A DNA stretch of 64,000 nucleotides. Origin: Ailanthus altissimus (Eukaryota > Streptophyta > Magnoliopsida > Sapindales > Simaroubaceae). The position numbers and the translations under genes were made by a program. Positions 23,778 through 34,768 of this stretch are shown here, in pieces; positions within the stretch are counted from its first letter, which is position 1; every line of letters begins with the position of its first letter. The notes under the pieces are model-generated. The model made no database searches, was not told the origin of the DNA, and saw only the letters and a list, made by a program, of their open reading frames with translations. The DNA is taken from NCBI GenBank assembly GCA_946807835.1, contig OX327699.1:25346014-25410013 (forward strand), in the 5' to 3' direction.

Positions 23778-25381
23778 TCAAGCTATATTGGAGAGTTGAA
23801 CCTCTGATCGATCGGTTTTACTGCTGTTCTTATAGTTATTGCTGCCATCATCTTCATCCCAGTTGGTGGTTTTGTAGAAGACTCCATAGAGTATGAGCTG
23901 AATCAAACCGGATATTGACCCCAGGAGATTTGGAATCTACCATATGAATAATATTATGATTATTAGCTTTGAATTAATATCATCTTGACTTAATGAGAGA
24001 GTCACTTACCAAGACGTATGGGTCAAACTGAAGCAATGCATAAACCATCCAAACGATGCCATTGCAGAAGTTAGCAAGTGCCAGAGGAAATGGCATGTAC
24101 TTGACGCTCTTTGTCTGAATGACCATTTTCTGCACAACAAGTAGATTTTGTTATTTGTAATTATTAGCCAATGACATAATAATTAAATTCAGAAATTCAA
24201 AGAAATTTTGAATTTCATTCACAATATTATTAAGATTTATACGTACCATGACTGTCAAAGGGGCAGCGTACATAATGATGTTGAATACAACGCAAATGAG
24301 CCCAACGACCATAGACCTGTCTTTAGTTGTATGGAAGAAATTCAAGGTGACAAAAGCCACGGCAGCCGCAAAGATGAATTCAATTACGAGTGCGATCAAT
24401 ATCTTTCTCTGAAATGAATTAATCAAACAAATAAAGTGTTTATTATTGTGCTGAAGATTAACTAATGAGTATTATATTGGTATAAAATGAAAAAAAAAAA
24501 AAAAGGAAGGGAAGGGGTTTTACGTACGCGATTTCCCCCAGAACAATTGCAAAAGAAGATGAAAACGTAGATGCTCTCAATGACGAAGCCAGCACCGTTG
24601 ATGGTGATGACTAAAGTGCTGTCAGGATGGACAATGGGGAGACCGTAGAAGACCCACATTATGCAATTGAGAATGGTCGCTACATAGGGATCAGACTTGA
24701 AATCTCCCGTTGACTTTTGCTTTATTATTTGAGTCATTGTTGGACTGCATATATATACATATAGATATAATAAATTAATTATTTCAGAAGTATTCTTATA
24801 TTAAGAGTTCCTGCATTAAATTATCCAATAAATGTAATGTAGAAAAAGAGAGATTTTACATGGGGGACAGAAATAAACATAGTGAGATGACATTTCCTGC
24901 GAAGAAACATAAGAATTAGTTAAGAGTAGTCAGAGAAAAAAATGCAGGAGATGGAGATATATATGGCAACACTTTTAGAAACAGATGTTAAATCATTCAA
25001 TGTTATCCGGAATATGACTTTATATTTATATGTATGTATAAGAGATTTCTCCAGGTGCATTGAGTCCCACATTATGAAAATTAATTTGTTGTAAAAACAT
25101 GGCTACGTCTTCTGATCATTCTGTTAAATAAATGGGGAAAAAAAAACAGTATAGATACTAGAAAATGTACAGTAGGAGCTAGCAAAACTAGCTAGCTGGC
25201 TGGTGCAAATAATCCAAAAAGAAAAAGAAAATATAAATAATCCAAAAAGAAAAAGAAAATATTATTCAATAAATCAATCCCAAATCGAAGACACATATAA
25301 TTAACAGTAATATTATTGCTTTGGTTTGCAAGACTAACCGATAATGCCAACAACGGTTCTAGCCAAGCCAGTGTCAACCAT
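23778..25381 (-). CDS. SWEET sugar transporter, clade II type (SWEET4/5/7-like)
   Basis: Six exons on the minus strand join in frame: 25381-25339, 24896-24860, 24744-24528, 24408-24247, 24129-24010, 23936-23778, all with GT-AG introns, giving 245 aa, the usual SWEET length. The protein starts MVDTGLARTVVGIIGNVISLC. It carries two MtN3/saliva triple-helix bundles (about 9-95 and 131-217) joined by one linker helix, seven membrane helices in all. Conserved family features include the PTM/T loop after helix 1, LNCIMWVFYGLP with WVFYG in helix 2, and LANFCNGIVWMVYALLQFDPYVLIPN in the second bundle. The short tail contains YKTTNWDEDD, common in clade II. SWEETs are uniporters moving sugars down a gradient across plasma or vacuolar membranes; clade II members mostly carry hexoses. 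Substrate and tissue cannot be told from sequence. A TATAAAAA motif lies about 170 bp upstream. The gene looks intact. Confidence 0.93.
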
Positions 25382-25552
25382 CTTTGAAAGAAAATTTTAG
25401 TTACGAACAAAGAAGAAATGGAGAAGATCAATGGTATTTTAGGTTATTGATGAAGAAATAAGGGGGAAGCCCCTCTCGCTTTTGTCAGAGCAAATTCTTG
25501 GGCGTATGCCAAATATAATTGAAAGCTTGTGAAGAAGCTTGGGAGATGAAAG

Positions 25553-25560
25553 TTTTTATA
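25553..25560 (-). promoter_or_regulatory. Probable TATA box of the SWEET gene
   Basis: TATAAAAA on the minus strand about 172 bp upstream of the SWEET ATG at 25381. Placement fits a core promoter with a leader of roughly 140 bp; this is inferred from position only. Confidence 0.4.
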
Positions 25561-25599
25561 AGACAATGGAGTGAGAAATTAGATGAAATGCTGGCAAGG

Positions 25600-27156
25600 A
25601 AAGCTTGCACGGACCTACGCATATTTAGCGATGTTCTTTAATTTGTTTCTCGCCTCTCTTATTATTTTGCATGCATGCATACATTTGATCCACCCAAATG
25701 CATGCACGTCGCGTGGTGTATTTTTGGCTTGGAAGACTAGACAACCCTAATTTCTCGATCGATTACTTGGTTGTAAATCAATAAAAGCAAAGAAATTGAG
25801 GTCCATGATCATCAACCTTGATTATAGCATATCTGAAAATATTGTTTGTGATTATATGTCATCAGAACAATTATTCTTTTTCCATTTTTTTTAAAAACAT
25901 TCTAACCGACCATATGCAGGAATTGAACCTAATTGAGCCCGGAATTAATCGAATATAAGGCCTACAAGTATTGTAAGAATGTCTTCAGAACAACTGTTAT
26001 TATTATTTTGAAATGTCTTTCAACTTTTAGTTTTTGGTTTGGAGCGATGAATTGACTTTTTATTTCTTCACCTTCAGTTAAGAATAACGATATTTTCCAA
26101 CTTAATTAAGTAACCAAACATGAGAAAGTTGATATCCGTTACTATCAACCAAAATGCACCCAAAGTGTCATTGGGCGAGCAAGTCCTAATTAATTAGTAG
26201 AAAATTAGCAACTCAATCAAAATTTCATTTCTTATGGATTCACAACCCCATGAAATTTACAGACGAGTAATTCTCAAGCAATATAATCCAATGACAAGAA
26301 ATCTTCAAGCAATCTTTGACTTATAATTTTGGAACATAGTCCGTCCCGTTATGCTGCATCCTTATAATTTGATATGATCCCTTCGGAATGATGATATTTG
26401 TAATCTAAAGCAACATTAATTAATGGTCAAACTGGTCAATTATAGGAGGTTACAAAACAAAAGCCTGGTTCACATATCTTTATCACTCGTAAGCTGACAC
26501 CACATTCTTGCATTTGATCATTTTTTAAGCCGTGTAATCAGGTCTTTTTTTATATTTCTATATTAGTCATCAATTACAAATTTGTTTTTATTAAGACTTA
26601 ATGCCATTATAACTGGATTGTAGTGGTACCAGCAGTTGTACTGAAAATTCTTTGCTATTTTAATGTAATCAATACAACTTAAATCAATCTGCCCCACCAC
26701 TTTCGAGGTTCACTATGTAATTTTACATTTTATTTCCTGTTCTGGGTCCTCCATGATATTAAATAACATATAAGGACAACATCAGCCCACTTGTAACAGC
26801 ACTGCCACCTTCAATTTCTGAATTCTGATTGCCCACCAAACCTCTCCATCTCTCAAGAAAACACATGTAAGTGCAAGTCTTTCCTCAAACACTATTTCTG
26901 CTTCAGCCCTTTTACGACACCCTGTAAACCAGTTCAATTTTGGGTTCTTTCGTTAGATTCAATGATTTTGATGCATGACTTGTGAGCCTCACAAGTGTTG
27001 GAAGCTTTGTTTTGCGTTTCTGTGTGTTCTTGATGAGAACAATATGAGAGCAGGACAAGTTAGCACAAATTGCTATGATTAAAAAGAGAGCAAGGAAGTT
27101 TTGTCTGCAGTGATTAAGAAAAGAAAATTCCCTCTTTCTGGAACGCGGTAGACTTG
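25600..27156. other. Intergenic region between SWEET and RING-H2 genes
   Basis: The two genes are divergent, so this holds both promoters and leaders. I see no further gene. The minus-strand frame 26912-27223 overlaps the start of the RING-H2 gene and looks like a chance frame. Confidence 0.5.
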
Positions 27157-27609
27157 ATGATGGTGATGGAGATTTTGATCTCTGTGACACTACTGTTCGT
27201 GGGGATTGTAGCTTTGGTAGCAATTCATGTTTGTATCGTCGGAAGGGCGTTCAGGAGAGGCTATGAACATAGTGCTTTGGCTCAAGGCAACAATAATAAT
27301 GGAATCAAAATAATGTCTAAGGAGGAGTTGAAGACAATTCCTTGCTTTGAATACAAGGCCGCAGCAGCAGCAGATAGCGGGAGTAGCCCTGTGGATTGTG
27401 TCGTTTGCTTGGAGAATTTCAAGATGGGAGATAAGTGCAGGTTGTTGCCAAATTGCAGTCACAGTTTCCATGCTCAGTGCATAGACTCATGGTTGCTGCA
27501 GACACCCATTTGTCCAATCTGTCGAACTAGAGTTAGTCCTTCTAAGATCGGTGTGATTCCGAAGGTGGAAAGTAATGGTTCTGTTGATGTTAGAATTGAA
27601 ATAACATAG
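27157..27609 (+). CDS. ATL-type RING-H2 finger E3 ubiquitin ligase
   Basis: An intronless frame of 150 aa. I choose the ATG at 27157; the frame's earlier codon is TTG. Residues 5-27 form one membrane helix (ILISVTLLFVGIVALVAIHVC), followed by a basic patch. The RING-H2 domain spans 81-122 with all eight ligands: C81, C84, C100, H102, H105, C108, C119 and C122, and the proline after the seventh ligand (CPIC). A short IPCFEYK segment before it resembles the GLD-type conserved block of ATL proteins. Small, intronless, single-helix RING-H2 proteins make up the plant ATL family, membrane-anchored E3 ligases that receive ubiquitin from an E2 and pass it to target proteins. The target is unknown. 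It is divergent to the SWEET gene and convergent with DSS1. No lesion is seen. Confidence 0.9.
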   Translation: MMVMEILISVTLLFVGIVALVAIHVCIVGRAFRRGYEHSALAQGNNNNGIKIMSKEELKTIPCFEYKAAAAADSGSSPVDCVVCLENFKMGDKCRLLPNCSHSFHAQCIDSWLLQTPICPICRTRVSPSKIGVIPKVESNGSVDVRIEIT

Positions 27610-28649
27610 GCAAAGCACTTTAATCGCCTGGACTGAACTGGATCCAGTTTTGCAGATATCAGCAGCTTGCAAAGCCTTGTTTGCATATTCTGTGAAATTT
27701 TGGTGAGTTTCGTTTTGGTTTATTTGAAGTTCTTCTTTACCCTTTGCCACACAAAAGCAGTAGCAGGTAAAATTTGATTTGCTTGGTCTCCATTATTACT
27801 TGCGAATTGGATTAACAAAAAGTTATGCCTCAATAGCAAACTTAAAAATATTTTCAATTCAAATTGGATTTTGGTGGGTTTCAGCTACTATTGCACATTT
27901 GCTGGTATGTACGCAATGGGGAGTGACAGCCGATTTGAGCCCTAGGTTTGTGTCCTGTCGTAGAAGAGAAGCAAAGGAAGATTTCGAACTTTTTGAGACT
28001 CAGTTCGTTTTTTCATCAGGCAAAGGGAGATTTGGTGGTGGACAGATTGTTGTTGGCTACGACATTTTTTTTTTGTCCCTAGTTAATGTTTCCGGGTATC
28101 TTCTATGCCTTATTGTACTCGGTTATTTAGATTCTGGGGTTTGGCTCACAAATCAGCCTAAGATTCATCGCCATTTGGGGATAGAATATTTTCAGGATTC
28201 ACCAACTATATGTTAATGAATTTAGACCTTGGAAAGGGGAAAAAAGCATTTGAAACCCTCAAGAGTCAGAAGTGTAGAGTGGAGTACAAGTTAACGATTT
28301 GTGTCAAAGGCATGGCAGAGATGAAGTTACTGCCAATGAATATTTTCTCTCTACCAACTAAAATTATTCCCATAAAATATTACACACATAATTCCTATAA
28401 AAGATAAACGAAATTATAGTAAATGCAAATTTTCAACATATTGAAATCTGAGAAGTTAAGAAATGAAAGCCTACTTCACAAAAACATATCAGGGTTCTGC
28501 ATTCTCAGTTTGTACCAGGCTTCTAAGCAAAAAGAGTTAACAGTTCATACATTCTTTTGCATACACACCAAGCAAAACTTGCCATCTTCAACAACATAAG
28601 AGTCCAAAGTTACAATAACACAGAACAATGACAAGTCACTAAGCTCAGC
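27610..28649. other. Region between convergent RING-H2 and DSS1 genes
   Basis: Contains the 3' untranslated regions of both genes. The plus frame 27779-28216 (145 codons) is the longest in it but shows no domain, has an irregular composition, and lies where the RING-H2 3' untranslated region or spacer is expected. I do not call it a gene. Confidence 0.5.
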
Positions 28650-29578
28650 TCAGTTCTTCTCCGTGTTATTCTCCAGTTCCCTCCTCAACTGCAGAGAGAA
28701 ATCATCATTGACATCATCATCATCCCAGTCATCTTCCCACTGCTGCATTACCTCATTTCCTTCCTCCTTATCATCCCACTCTGTCATATTCATCGTTATC
28801 AGGAATAAGAACAATTCAAACTACCCTATTATTCATGGAATATTTTACCGATTTAGTTGACCAGAAAGAAGTAGAAAGAGAAATCAGCAGTGAAACTAGA
28901 AGTTGCTGAATGAATCAAGTAACCAGAAATCCAAAATCCCAAATCTCGTCAATAAAGGAGTTATATACGAATCATTTGCTTGTATATTTCAATCATGTCA
29001 GTGTTTGTATAAGCAAAAGATCCTTATGAGTAACCATAGCATTATTGAAGTTTGAAAACCAAATATCATCAGGCACCAAATAATTACCATCACAAAAATA
29101 ACACCAGCATGCGGCAATTTCCATCAGAATCCCGCCTAATGTTTCCCTATTTGCTCTATCCTTAAAAAAAATGTCAATAAATCACTAACCTGCTTCCCAG
29201 TGGTTAATGGGAGCCCCATACACTTGCAATATTGAATATTCTAATTCTTCCATATATTTGTCAATAAACAACTAAACGTATATTCTAACTGAGGCTACAA
29301 TCAGAATCGAATAAAGCGCGTATCGAATTATAGAATAAATTGAAACATTTGAGGGTAAAAATCAAGATAATCATAATCGGAGAGTACCGAGTAATTAATT
29401 TATCCTAAATTTCAATTCAATTTTGAACCCTAAAAAAAAAGTAAGAGCAACCAGAAATCGTCGTTAAGATATGGGAATAAATCGCACCTTCATTAATGTC
29501 AAACTCTTCAAACTCGTCGTCATCTTCGAATAAGTCGATCTTCGCATCTTCGGTCACTGTCTTCTGTTCGGTTGCCAT
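28650..29578 (-). CDS. DSS1: DSS1/SEM1 26S proteasome subunit
   Basis: Two exons on the minus strand, 29578-29488 and 28780-28650, separated by a 707-bp intron, give 73 aa. The start is the ATG at 29578, giving MATEQKTVTEDAKIDLFEDD; a longer open frame upstream is leader. The protein is extremely acidic, with the two clusters of acidic and aromatic residues that define DSS1: FEDDDEFEEFDIN and WEDDWDDDDVNDDFS. It ends in a short helix, LQLRRELENN. DSS1 (Rpn15 of the proteasome lid) is a small, mostly disordered protein. It helps assemble the 19S lid, and in the same form binds BRCA2 in recombination and the TREX-2 complex in mRNA export. Length and intron position look normal for plants. No lesion is seen. 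Confidence 0.95.
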
Positions 29579-30790
29579 TCCAGAACTCAGAGCAAACACC
29601 TGCACTCAATACCAAAATAATTGATAATAGATTGTAATTTGAAAATAAATGACGCTTGATCGCGGTGAATTGCTGGAAGCGTATCGACTTACAGAGTGAT
29701 TTTCACGATTAGGGTTTACTTGGACGATCGTAGAAGTGTATAATGTTCTGGTCTGGACGGGAAACTATACACGGTTTTAGCGAATAAGAGCTATTCCTTG
29801 AACGGTGTCGTTTGGTTTATAATAAAGGTTTTACTTTTAAGTTTTAATTTTCTTTTTAAAATAAAATAAAAAATACACTATTTCACGAATTAAATCCCTT
29901 AACAAATTAGAGAAATACATTACAAGTCACTTAAAGAAGGCACAGTAAGTACTAAACTTTGCCTTACCAATGGATGAATTTATGAATATTTAAAAAAAAA
30001 TGATTGTGAATTAAATATGCAACATTAGGAACAAAATTATTTTTCAGCGATAATTATCGAAGAAAAAAAATTATTGTATGGTTATGATAATTTTATTTGC
30101 TATGACAAATGAAAATGATAAAAAGAGTCTTCTCCTCAATTGTTTTTTTGGTTTTTTAATTTTCAAACGACATGTCAGTCACGTAAAATGATAAAACACG
30201 ACTAGTCATCCATGCTTATTGTTATGTCATCGGACGAATAGCAGCAATGGTCTGTCCAAATGTAATCGCACACTTGCAAATAGAGACACAAAACCTGTTG
30301 CTCTACTGAATTTAGACTTTATCCTTCGACTCCTCAATCGTGAAAATCAACAAACGGGAGAATCAAAGCAGCAATTGCAGTACCATTGAAACACAAGGTT
30401 GAAATTTTAAGCAGAGTGGTCAAATGAGCATGCCTTGGCTGCAACAGACTAAACAGAGCCTTGCTTCTTCCTTAGTTTCATAACTCAAATGGAAATATCA
30501 GTAACTTAAAAAGTTTCATAACTCAACGGAAATATCAGTAACTTAAAATTTTAATTTATTTCACTCAGTAGTGTCTCACATCCTCTTATTTATTATTACA
30601 AAAAAATTGCAAAAAATACAAGTGGTAATATTTATATCCAATCCAAGTAGACTGACATGATTAGCTCTTTCAAAAACCGAGCTAATATCAAACACATTCA
30701 AATGGTAAAAGGAGTAAACAATCAAGTATAAATCTACCCGTTAGAGCCTAGAGTGTATGTATTTACAAAAGAGATCATCTCTAAAACAAT
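29579..30790. other. Intergenic region between DSS1 and the U-box gene
   Basis: The first 200 bp are the DSS1 leader and promoter (minus strand). The last few hundred bases before 30790 are likely the 3' untranslated region of the U-box gene. A direct repeat of about 35 bp (TTTCATAACTCAA...GGAAATATCAGTAACTTAAA) occurs twice at about 30475-30545. No other gene is seen. Confidence 0.5.
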
Positions 30791-32842
30791 TTACCAGACA
30801 TGAACACGTTGTTCATATGGAACCGCTGAACCCACCATTCCAGAGGAGCTTGTTTCACGGAATTTATGTAAACTTTTGATGAGCGAACGTGCTTTTTTCC
30901 TTGCATGAGAAGTGCCATCAGTTATAAGGGAATATAGTGAAGTCATCAGTGAAGGTTCCTTTGCTAAAACAGCAATCACCTCTTCACCGGCATTGCTGCA
31001 CAAGGACAGCAAGATTGAGACACAATACTCTTTCCCAGCTCGTGAAGATAATGATTGCAGTAGCCCAGTAAATACAGGCAGAGCTGAAGTCTGTAGAATT
31101 GTGAATGTTCCCTCAATATTCTCAGCTATAGCTGCAAGCGCCGCTAGTGAATCTGTTATAAGTTCTTCTTTATTTGAGGAAGCTAAAATATTAACTAGCA
31201 ACGGAACAGTGCCAGCAGAAAGCACCCTCTGATGATTGGCATGATATAAAAGGAGCCCAAAAATTGCAGCCATAGCATTCTTTTTCCCACAAGTTGTACC
31301 ATCCTTAATTAGCTCCACAAGAGCTGGGATTGCCTCGGATCTTTCTCCTATCAACTTTCGGTAGCCCTTGACAGAAGAAAGGTAAAACAGTGTTGCAGCA
31401 GCTATCTGCCTTGCTTCCAAACTTAGTCCTGACTTAAGCACTCCAAGGATAAGTTTTAGTCCCCCGCTTTCAACTATTACTTTCTTTCCAGTAGTGTGCT
31501 TCGCGAGCTTCAGCAAAGCAGCTATTGCATTCTCTTGTACAAGACGATCTGGTGAAGATAGAAGGTTCAAGAGAGGCGGAATTGTGCCTGCTTCGATAAT
31601 ACAAGACCTATTGAAGATGTTTGATTTTGCAAGCAAACGAATTTCATAGGCAGCCTTGTGTTTCTCTTCATTGGGTCCGAAAAACAGCCTTCTCGCAAGA
31701 AATTTTGACAGAAACTTCATGGACTCCGCAGCTGCACCACTACCCGGGACAATCGTCCTCGTTATGTCGAGACTTTGCCTAACGGATTTGGCAAGCGAAA
31801 TGCCATTATCTGCACAGAACTGTTGGATGAGCTTTTTGAGACTTGTGTTTGGAACCAATTCTGTGTTCGTCAACTTCTCCCCTGTTTTGGGACAGATCAT
31901 ATTCCCTGCTTTCAGCCACTTTTGAATTGAAGATCGATCATAAGTCTGTCCGGTAGATACTGTCACTGGATCAGCCATCAACTCAAGTAAAATCGGGCAT
32001 CGGAAATCCTCGGGATTCAAGCAGCTAAGCGTTTCCATATTGCACCTCACATCAATTTGATCATTGTTTTGATAATCCAATGTTTCAAAAATTACTACTC
32101 TACAATAGCTCATGATCCCAACTAAACTACTTAGAAATGGAACCTCCCTCTCTTCACAATCTGAGCATTCAGTTGCTATAACTTCTTCTAAGAACTTGAT
32201 TTCCTTATTACAATCGCTCCAGCTTTTAATATCAAGATAATCGAGAACCCACTTCATAAACCCGAAATCAGGCTCTATTCCCTTCTCAAAGTGGTTCAAT
32301 ATCAAAAGAACTCGTTTCATGGCTAGTTCATCACCTTTGTCAAGCTCAAACTTGGCTTTCCTTGCCTGCTTCATTACCAACTCAACCAATTCCTTCACTT
32401 CACCATCAACATCAACTAAATTTAACGGAAAAACATCCAGAGCCGTGGAAATTGCTCGTAGTAGTACACGAAACTGAGTTGCAACATACTGGGACTTCAT
32501 TAGAATCCAAAGCCTGGCGCCTTCTCGAGTGCAATCTTCCATCAAGAACTGGACTTTTTGGAAAGTAAGATGAAGCTCAGAGAAGCAAAGAACAACCGAG
32601 TCGGAAAGATTCAATCCACGGTCACGAATCTCCTCGAAGAATATCAAAAGAATTCCTATTTGGCGAATTGCTTCCCGGGCATTTCTTCTTTGAGTTGCAA
32701 AGAATTTCGATTGGTAATTGCATATGTCGTGAGAAAGAGTGATTATAGAAGTCAAAAGGGTCGCCGGAGAAATGGCCTCACAAGGATGAACCGCCGGAAA
32801 TGACAAAAGCCGACGATCGGTTTGATTGGTTTTTTTAATCAT
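30791..32842 (-). CDS. U-box/ARM-repeat E3 ubiquitin ligase (PUB18/PUB19-like)
   Basis: A single intronless frame of 683 aa on the minus strand, starting at the ATG at 32842. The first 270 residues are the plant U-box N-terminal domain (UND), helical, seen in a subset of plant PUB proteins. The U-box lies at about 277-345 (NPEDFRCPILLELMADPVTV, YDRSSIQKWL, CPKTGE). Armadillo repeats follow from about 370 to 670, with repeated helical blocks such as VQENAIAALLKLAKH and LEARQIAAATLFYLS. Length, lack of introns and domain order match Arabidopsis PUB18/PUB19 (close to 690 aa). Those are cytosolic or membrane-associated E3 ligases that limit abscisic-acid and drought responses; that role is from the family, not this sequence. 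The upstream region holds ABRE and DRE motifs, consistent with stress regulation. Intact. Confidence 0.93.
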   Translation of the reverse strand: MIKKTNQTDRRLLSFPAVHPCEAISPATLLTSIITLSHDICNYQSKFFATQRRNAREAIRQIGILLIFFEEIRDRGLNLSDSVVLCFSELHLTFQKVQFLMEDCTREGARLWILMKSQYVATQFRVLLRAISTALDVFPLNLVDVDGEVKELVELVMKQARKAKFELDKGDELAMKRVLLILNHFEKGIEPDFGFMKWVLDYLDIKSWSDCNKEIKFLEEVIATECSDCEEREVPFLSSLVGIMSYCRVVIFETLDYQNNDQIDVRCNMETLSCLNPEDFRCPILLELMADPVTVSTGQTYDRSSIQKWLKAGNMICPKTGEKLTNTELVPNTSLKKLIQQFCADNGISLAKSVRQSLDITRTIVPGSGAAAESMKFLSKFLARRLFFGPNEEKHKAAYEIRLLAKSNIFNRSCIIEAGTIPPLLNLLSSPDRLVQENAIAALLKLAKHTTGKKVIVESGGLKLILGVLKSGLSLEARQIAAATLFYLSSVKGYRKLIGERSEAIPALVELIKDGTTCGKKNAMAAIFGLLLYHANHQRVLSAGTVPLLVNILASSNKEELITDSLAALAAIAENIEGTFTILQTSALPVFTGLLQSLSSRAGKEYCVSILLSLCSNAGEEVIAVLAKEPSLMTSLYSLITDGTSHARKKARSLIKSLHKFRETSSSGMVGSAVPYEQRVHVW

Positions 32843-32990
32843 TGAATAAATATTTTGAAAAAACAGAGAAAAAAGAACACGGGAGCTCTTTCACGAGTGA
32901 CCAAGTACTTTGGTTTTGAACATAAAACTGAGAGCGTAATTTAGTTAGCCCAGTATATAAAAGGGAATTGACTGGATAAATCCCGAAGGA

Positions 32991-33200
32991 CACGTGGCGG
33001 TGATCTTGCTGTTGGGAGAAGTCCGAGTGGACTGGAATGGGAATGGCAATAGAAGCTGCCGACACGTGCGGACCTGGCGTTGGCCACTGCTGCTTCTTGG
33101 ATCCCGGTGAAGTCGATTTGGATATTTTTTCGGGTTTGTACTGTCGTTACTTCCACAGATGCCGGTTGCCGTGGGTCCCGGAAACCGACTTAGACACGTG
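32991..33200. promoter_or_regulatory. ABRE/G-box and DRE cluster upstream of the U-box gene
   Basis: Three CACGTG cores lie at 32991-32996, 33063-33068 and 33195-33200, the first as CACGTGGC and all with ABRE-like flanks. Two DRE/CRT cores lie beside them: GCCGAC at 33058-33063, overlapping the second ABRE by one base, and ACCGAC at 33184-33189. All fall 140-360 bp upstream of the ATG at 32842. ABRE with a DRE coupling element is a known abscisic-acid and dehydration response module. A TATA-like stretch lies at about 32953-32961. Confidence 0.7.
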
Positions 33201-33249
33201 GGACTATGAAAGAGTGCCATGTTACCCGGGCAAGAGGCATGTTATATTG

Positions 33250-34765
33250 TTGAAAGCTAAGCAAATGACGCGGATTTGTATAAATTTTTTAAGGAAATTA
33301 CGTGTCATTTTTTGAATTAAGAAGGAAAGTTTGTTTATATTTAACTCTTAATTAAGTAGATAATGGCATGCTAATAATTATTATTTTTTTATGTGAGTAA
33401 TAATATATTTTTTAAATGATATTTTAAATTTTTTATTTTAAATTAATGTGTTAAAAAATTATTATGTAATAAAATAATATAATTTTTAAAATTATTAATG
33501 ACACTATTTTATTATTTAATAATTATTTAACATATTATTTAAAATAAAAAAATTTAAATACTATTTAAGAAAATGTAACATTATTATTTACATAAAATTA
33601 TATAAAAAAAATATAAAACCTGCTGACAGTCATGATAGATTAGAATATTATGTTGAAGATTATTGTTACAGTTTAGGGAATTGGATATTTACATCTACGA
33701 AGACAATAGTGAATGGGATCTTATGTCAATTGAATAATTTTTTTAGTAAAAAGGTTTTGCCTTAAGATTATAATTGCATCATTGGATCTACATCTATAAA
33801 GATAATGAAATTTGATGTCAAGTTGCATGATAAGTCAAATTTTGACGTGTTTGAAATAAATGGAGGGAGTTTTCAGACAAAAGCAGAGTTATAAAACATT
33901 TTTTTTAAAAAGAAAAATTCTCAAATTGATTGTCGGTTTCGGTTCACAGCAACTAGAGAGAGGATCCGATGATGGAAAAACAAATTTAACAACAATAATC
34001 CAACTAACAACTGCTTTTTTATTATTAGTGATGGTGGGATGATGTAAATATGACAATTTCAATTTCAATTCTAACCCTAAATTCATTGATTCTTTCTCAT
34101 GCAGAGAATCTATGGCTCATTCTGTTCTGTTCATGCAAAATCAAAATCTAAAGAGTTAATGGGTCGTTTGGGTGAGGGGTCTCGGTTTACCTATCCCATG
34201 CAAATCTGATTACGTTTCATCAACACTTAGGGTTTTCCTAATACTTGCTTAATTTCCTTGTCTTGACACTTGATATAAAATTAAACAACTGGGATGATGA
34301 TTAAATGGCAAGGTTTAGGCTTAAACGTGGACCAATTATCTGATGACTAATAGTACGCGCTTGTTATATCTACATCACAATAATTCAGTGGTCTGCATAA
34401 AATATAGTTGAAGTATGAACAAATATATTTAATTCTAATTGTGATTGCGTACTAAACTTTTTTGCTTTTGTCAATAGTTTATGCCTTATGGGTTCCTTTA
34501 ATAATTGGGAAGATTATGTGAACGAACAAGTAACATGATTAATCCACGACTCTGGGTTTGCCAACATGCTAAATTTCGATTTTGACTTGCTTAGAGAATA
34601 AGCTCTTGGAGGTCCTTAGAAGTTAGAACCCAATAAATTAGGGCCATCTTCACCAAGTAAATAACTCAAAGATGTGTAAAAATATAATATACGTATTGAT
34701 AGTTGTAACTACTCGATTGATAAGGACTGAAATATTTTTGTTGTGCGCATTAAGAGTTAAATGTA
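33250..34765. other. Gene-free DNA upstream of the CACTA element
   Basis: Apart from the MITE at 33388-33597 I see no gene. Short frames at 33860-34042 and 33889-34086 overlap on opposite strands and have no protein-like signal. Confidence 0.5.
33388..33597. repeat. AT-rich palindromic MITE
   Basis: A near-complete inverted repeat: the left half begins TTATGTGAGTAATAATATAT and the right half ends with a similar sequence inverted (about 33540-33597). Central sequence is ATTTAATAATT-like. It belongs to the same family as 6935-7140 and the split copy around 37983-39046. No coding capacity. Confidence 0.65.
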
Positions 34766-34768
34766 GAT

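Noticed and set aside
26912..27223. 103-codon minus-strand frame overlapping the RING-H2 start
   Set aside because: Antisense to a well-supported gene and its leader; no domain.
27779..28216. 145-codon plus-strand frame after the RING-H2 gene
   Set aside because: No domain or plausible composition, and it falls in the spacer between two convergent genes where 3' untranslated sequence is expected.
30912..32803. Several plus-strand frames inside the U-box gene
   Set aside because: They are antisense shadows of the 683-codon gene.
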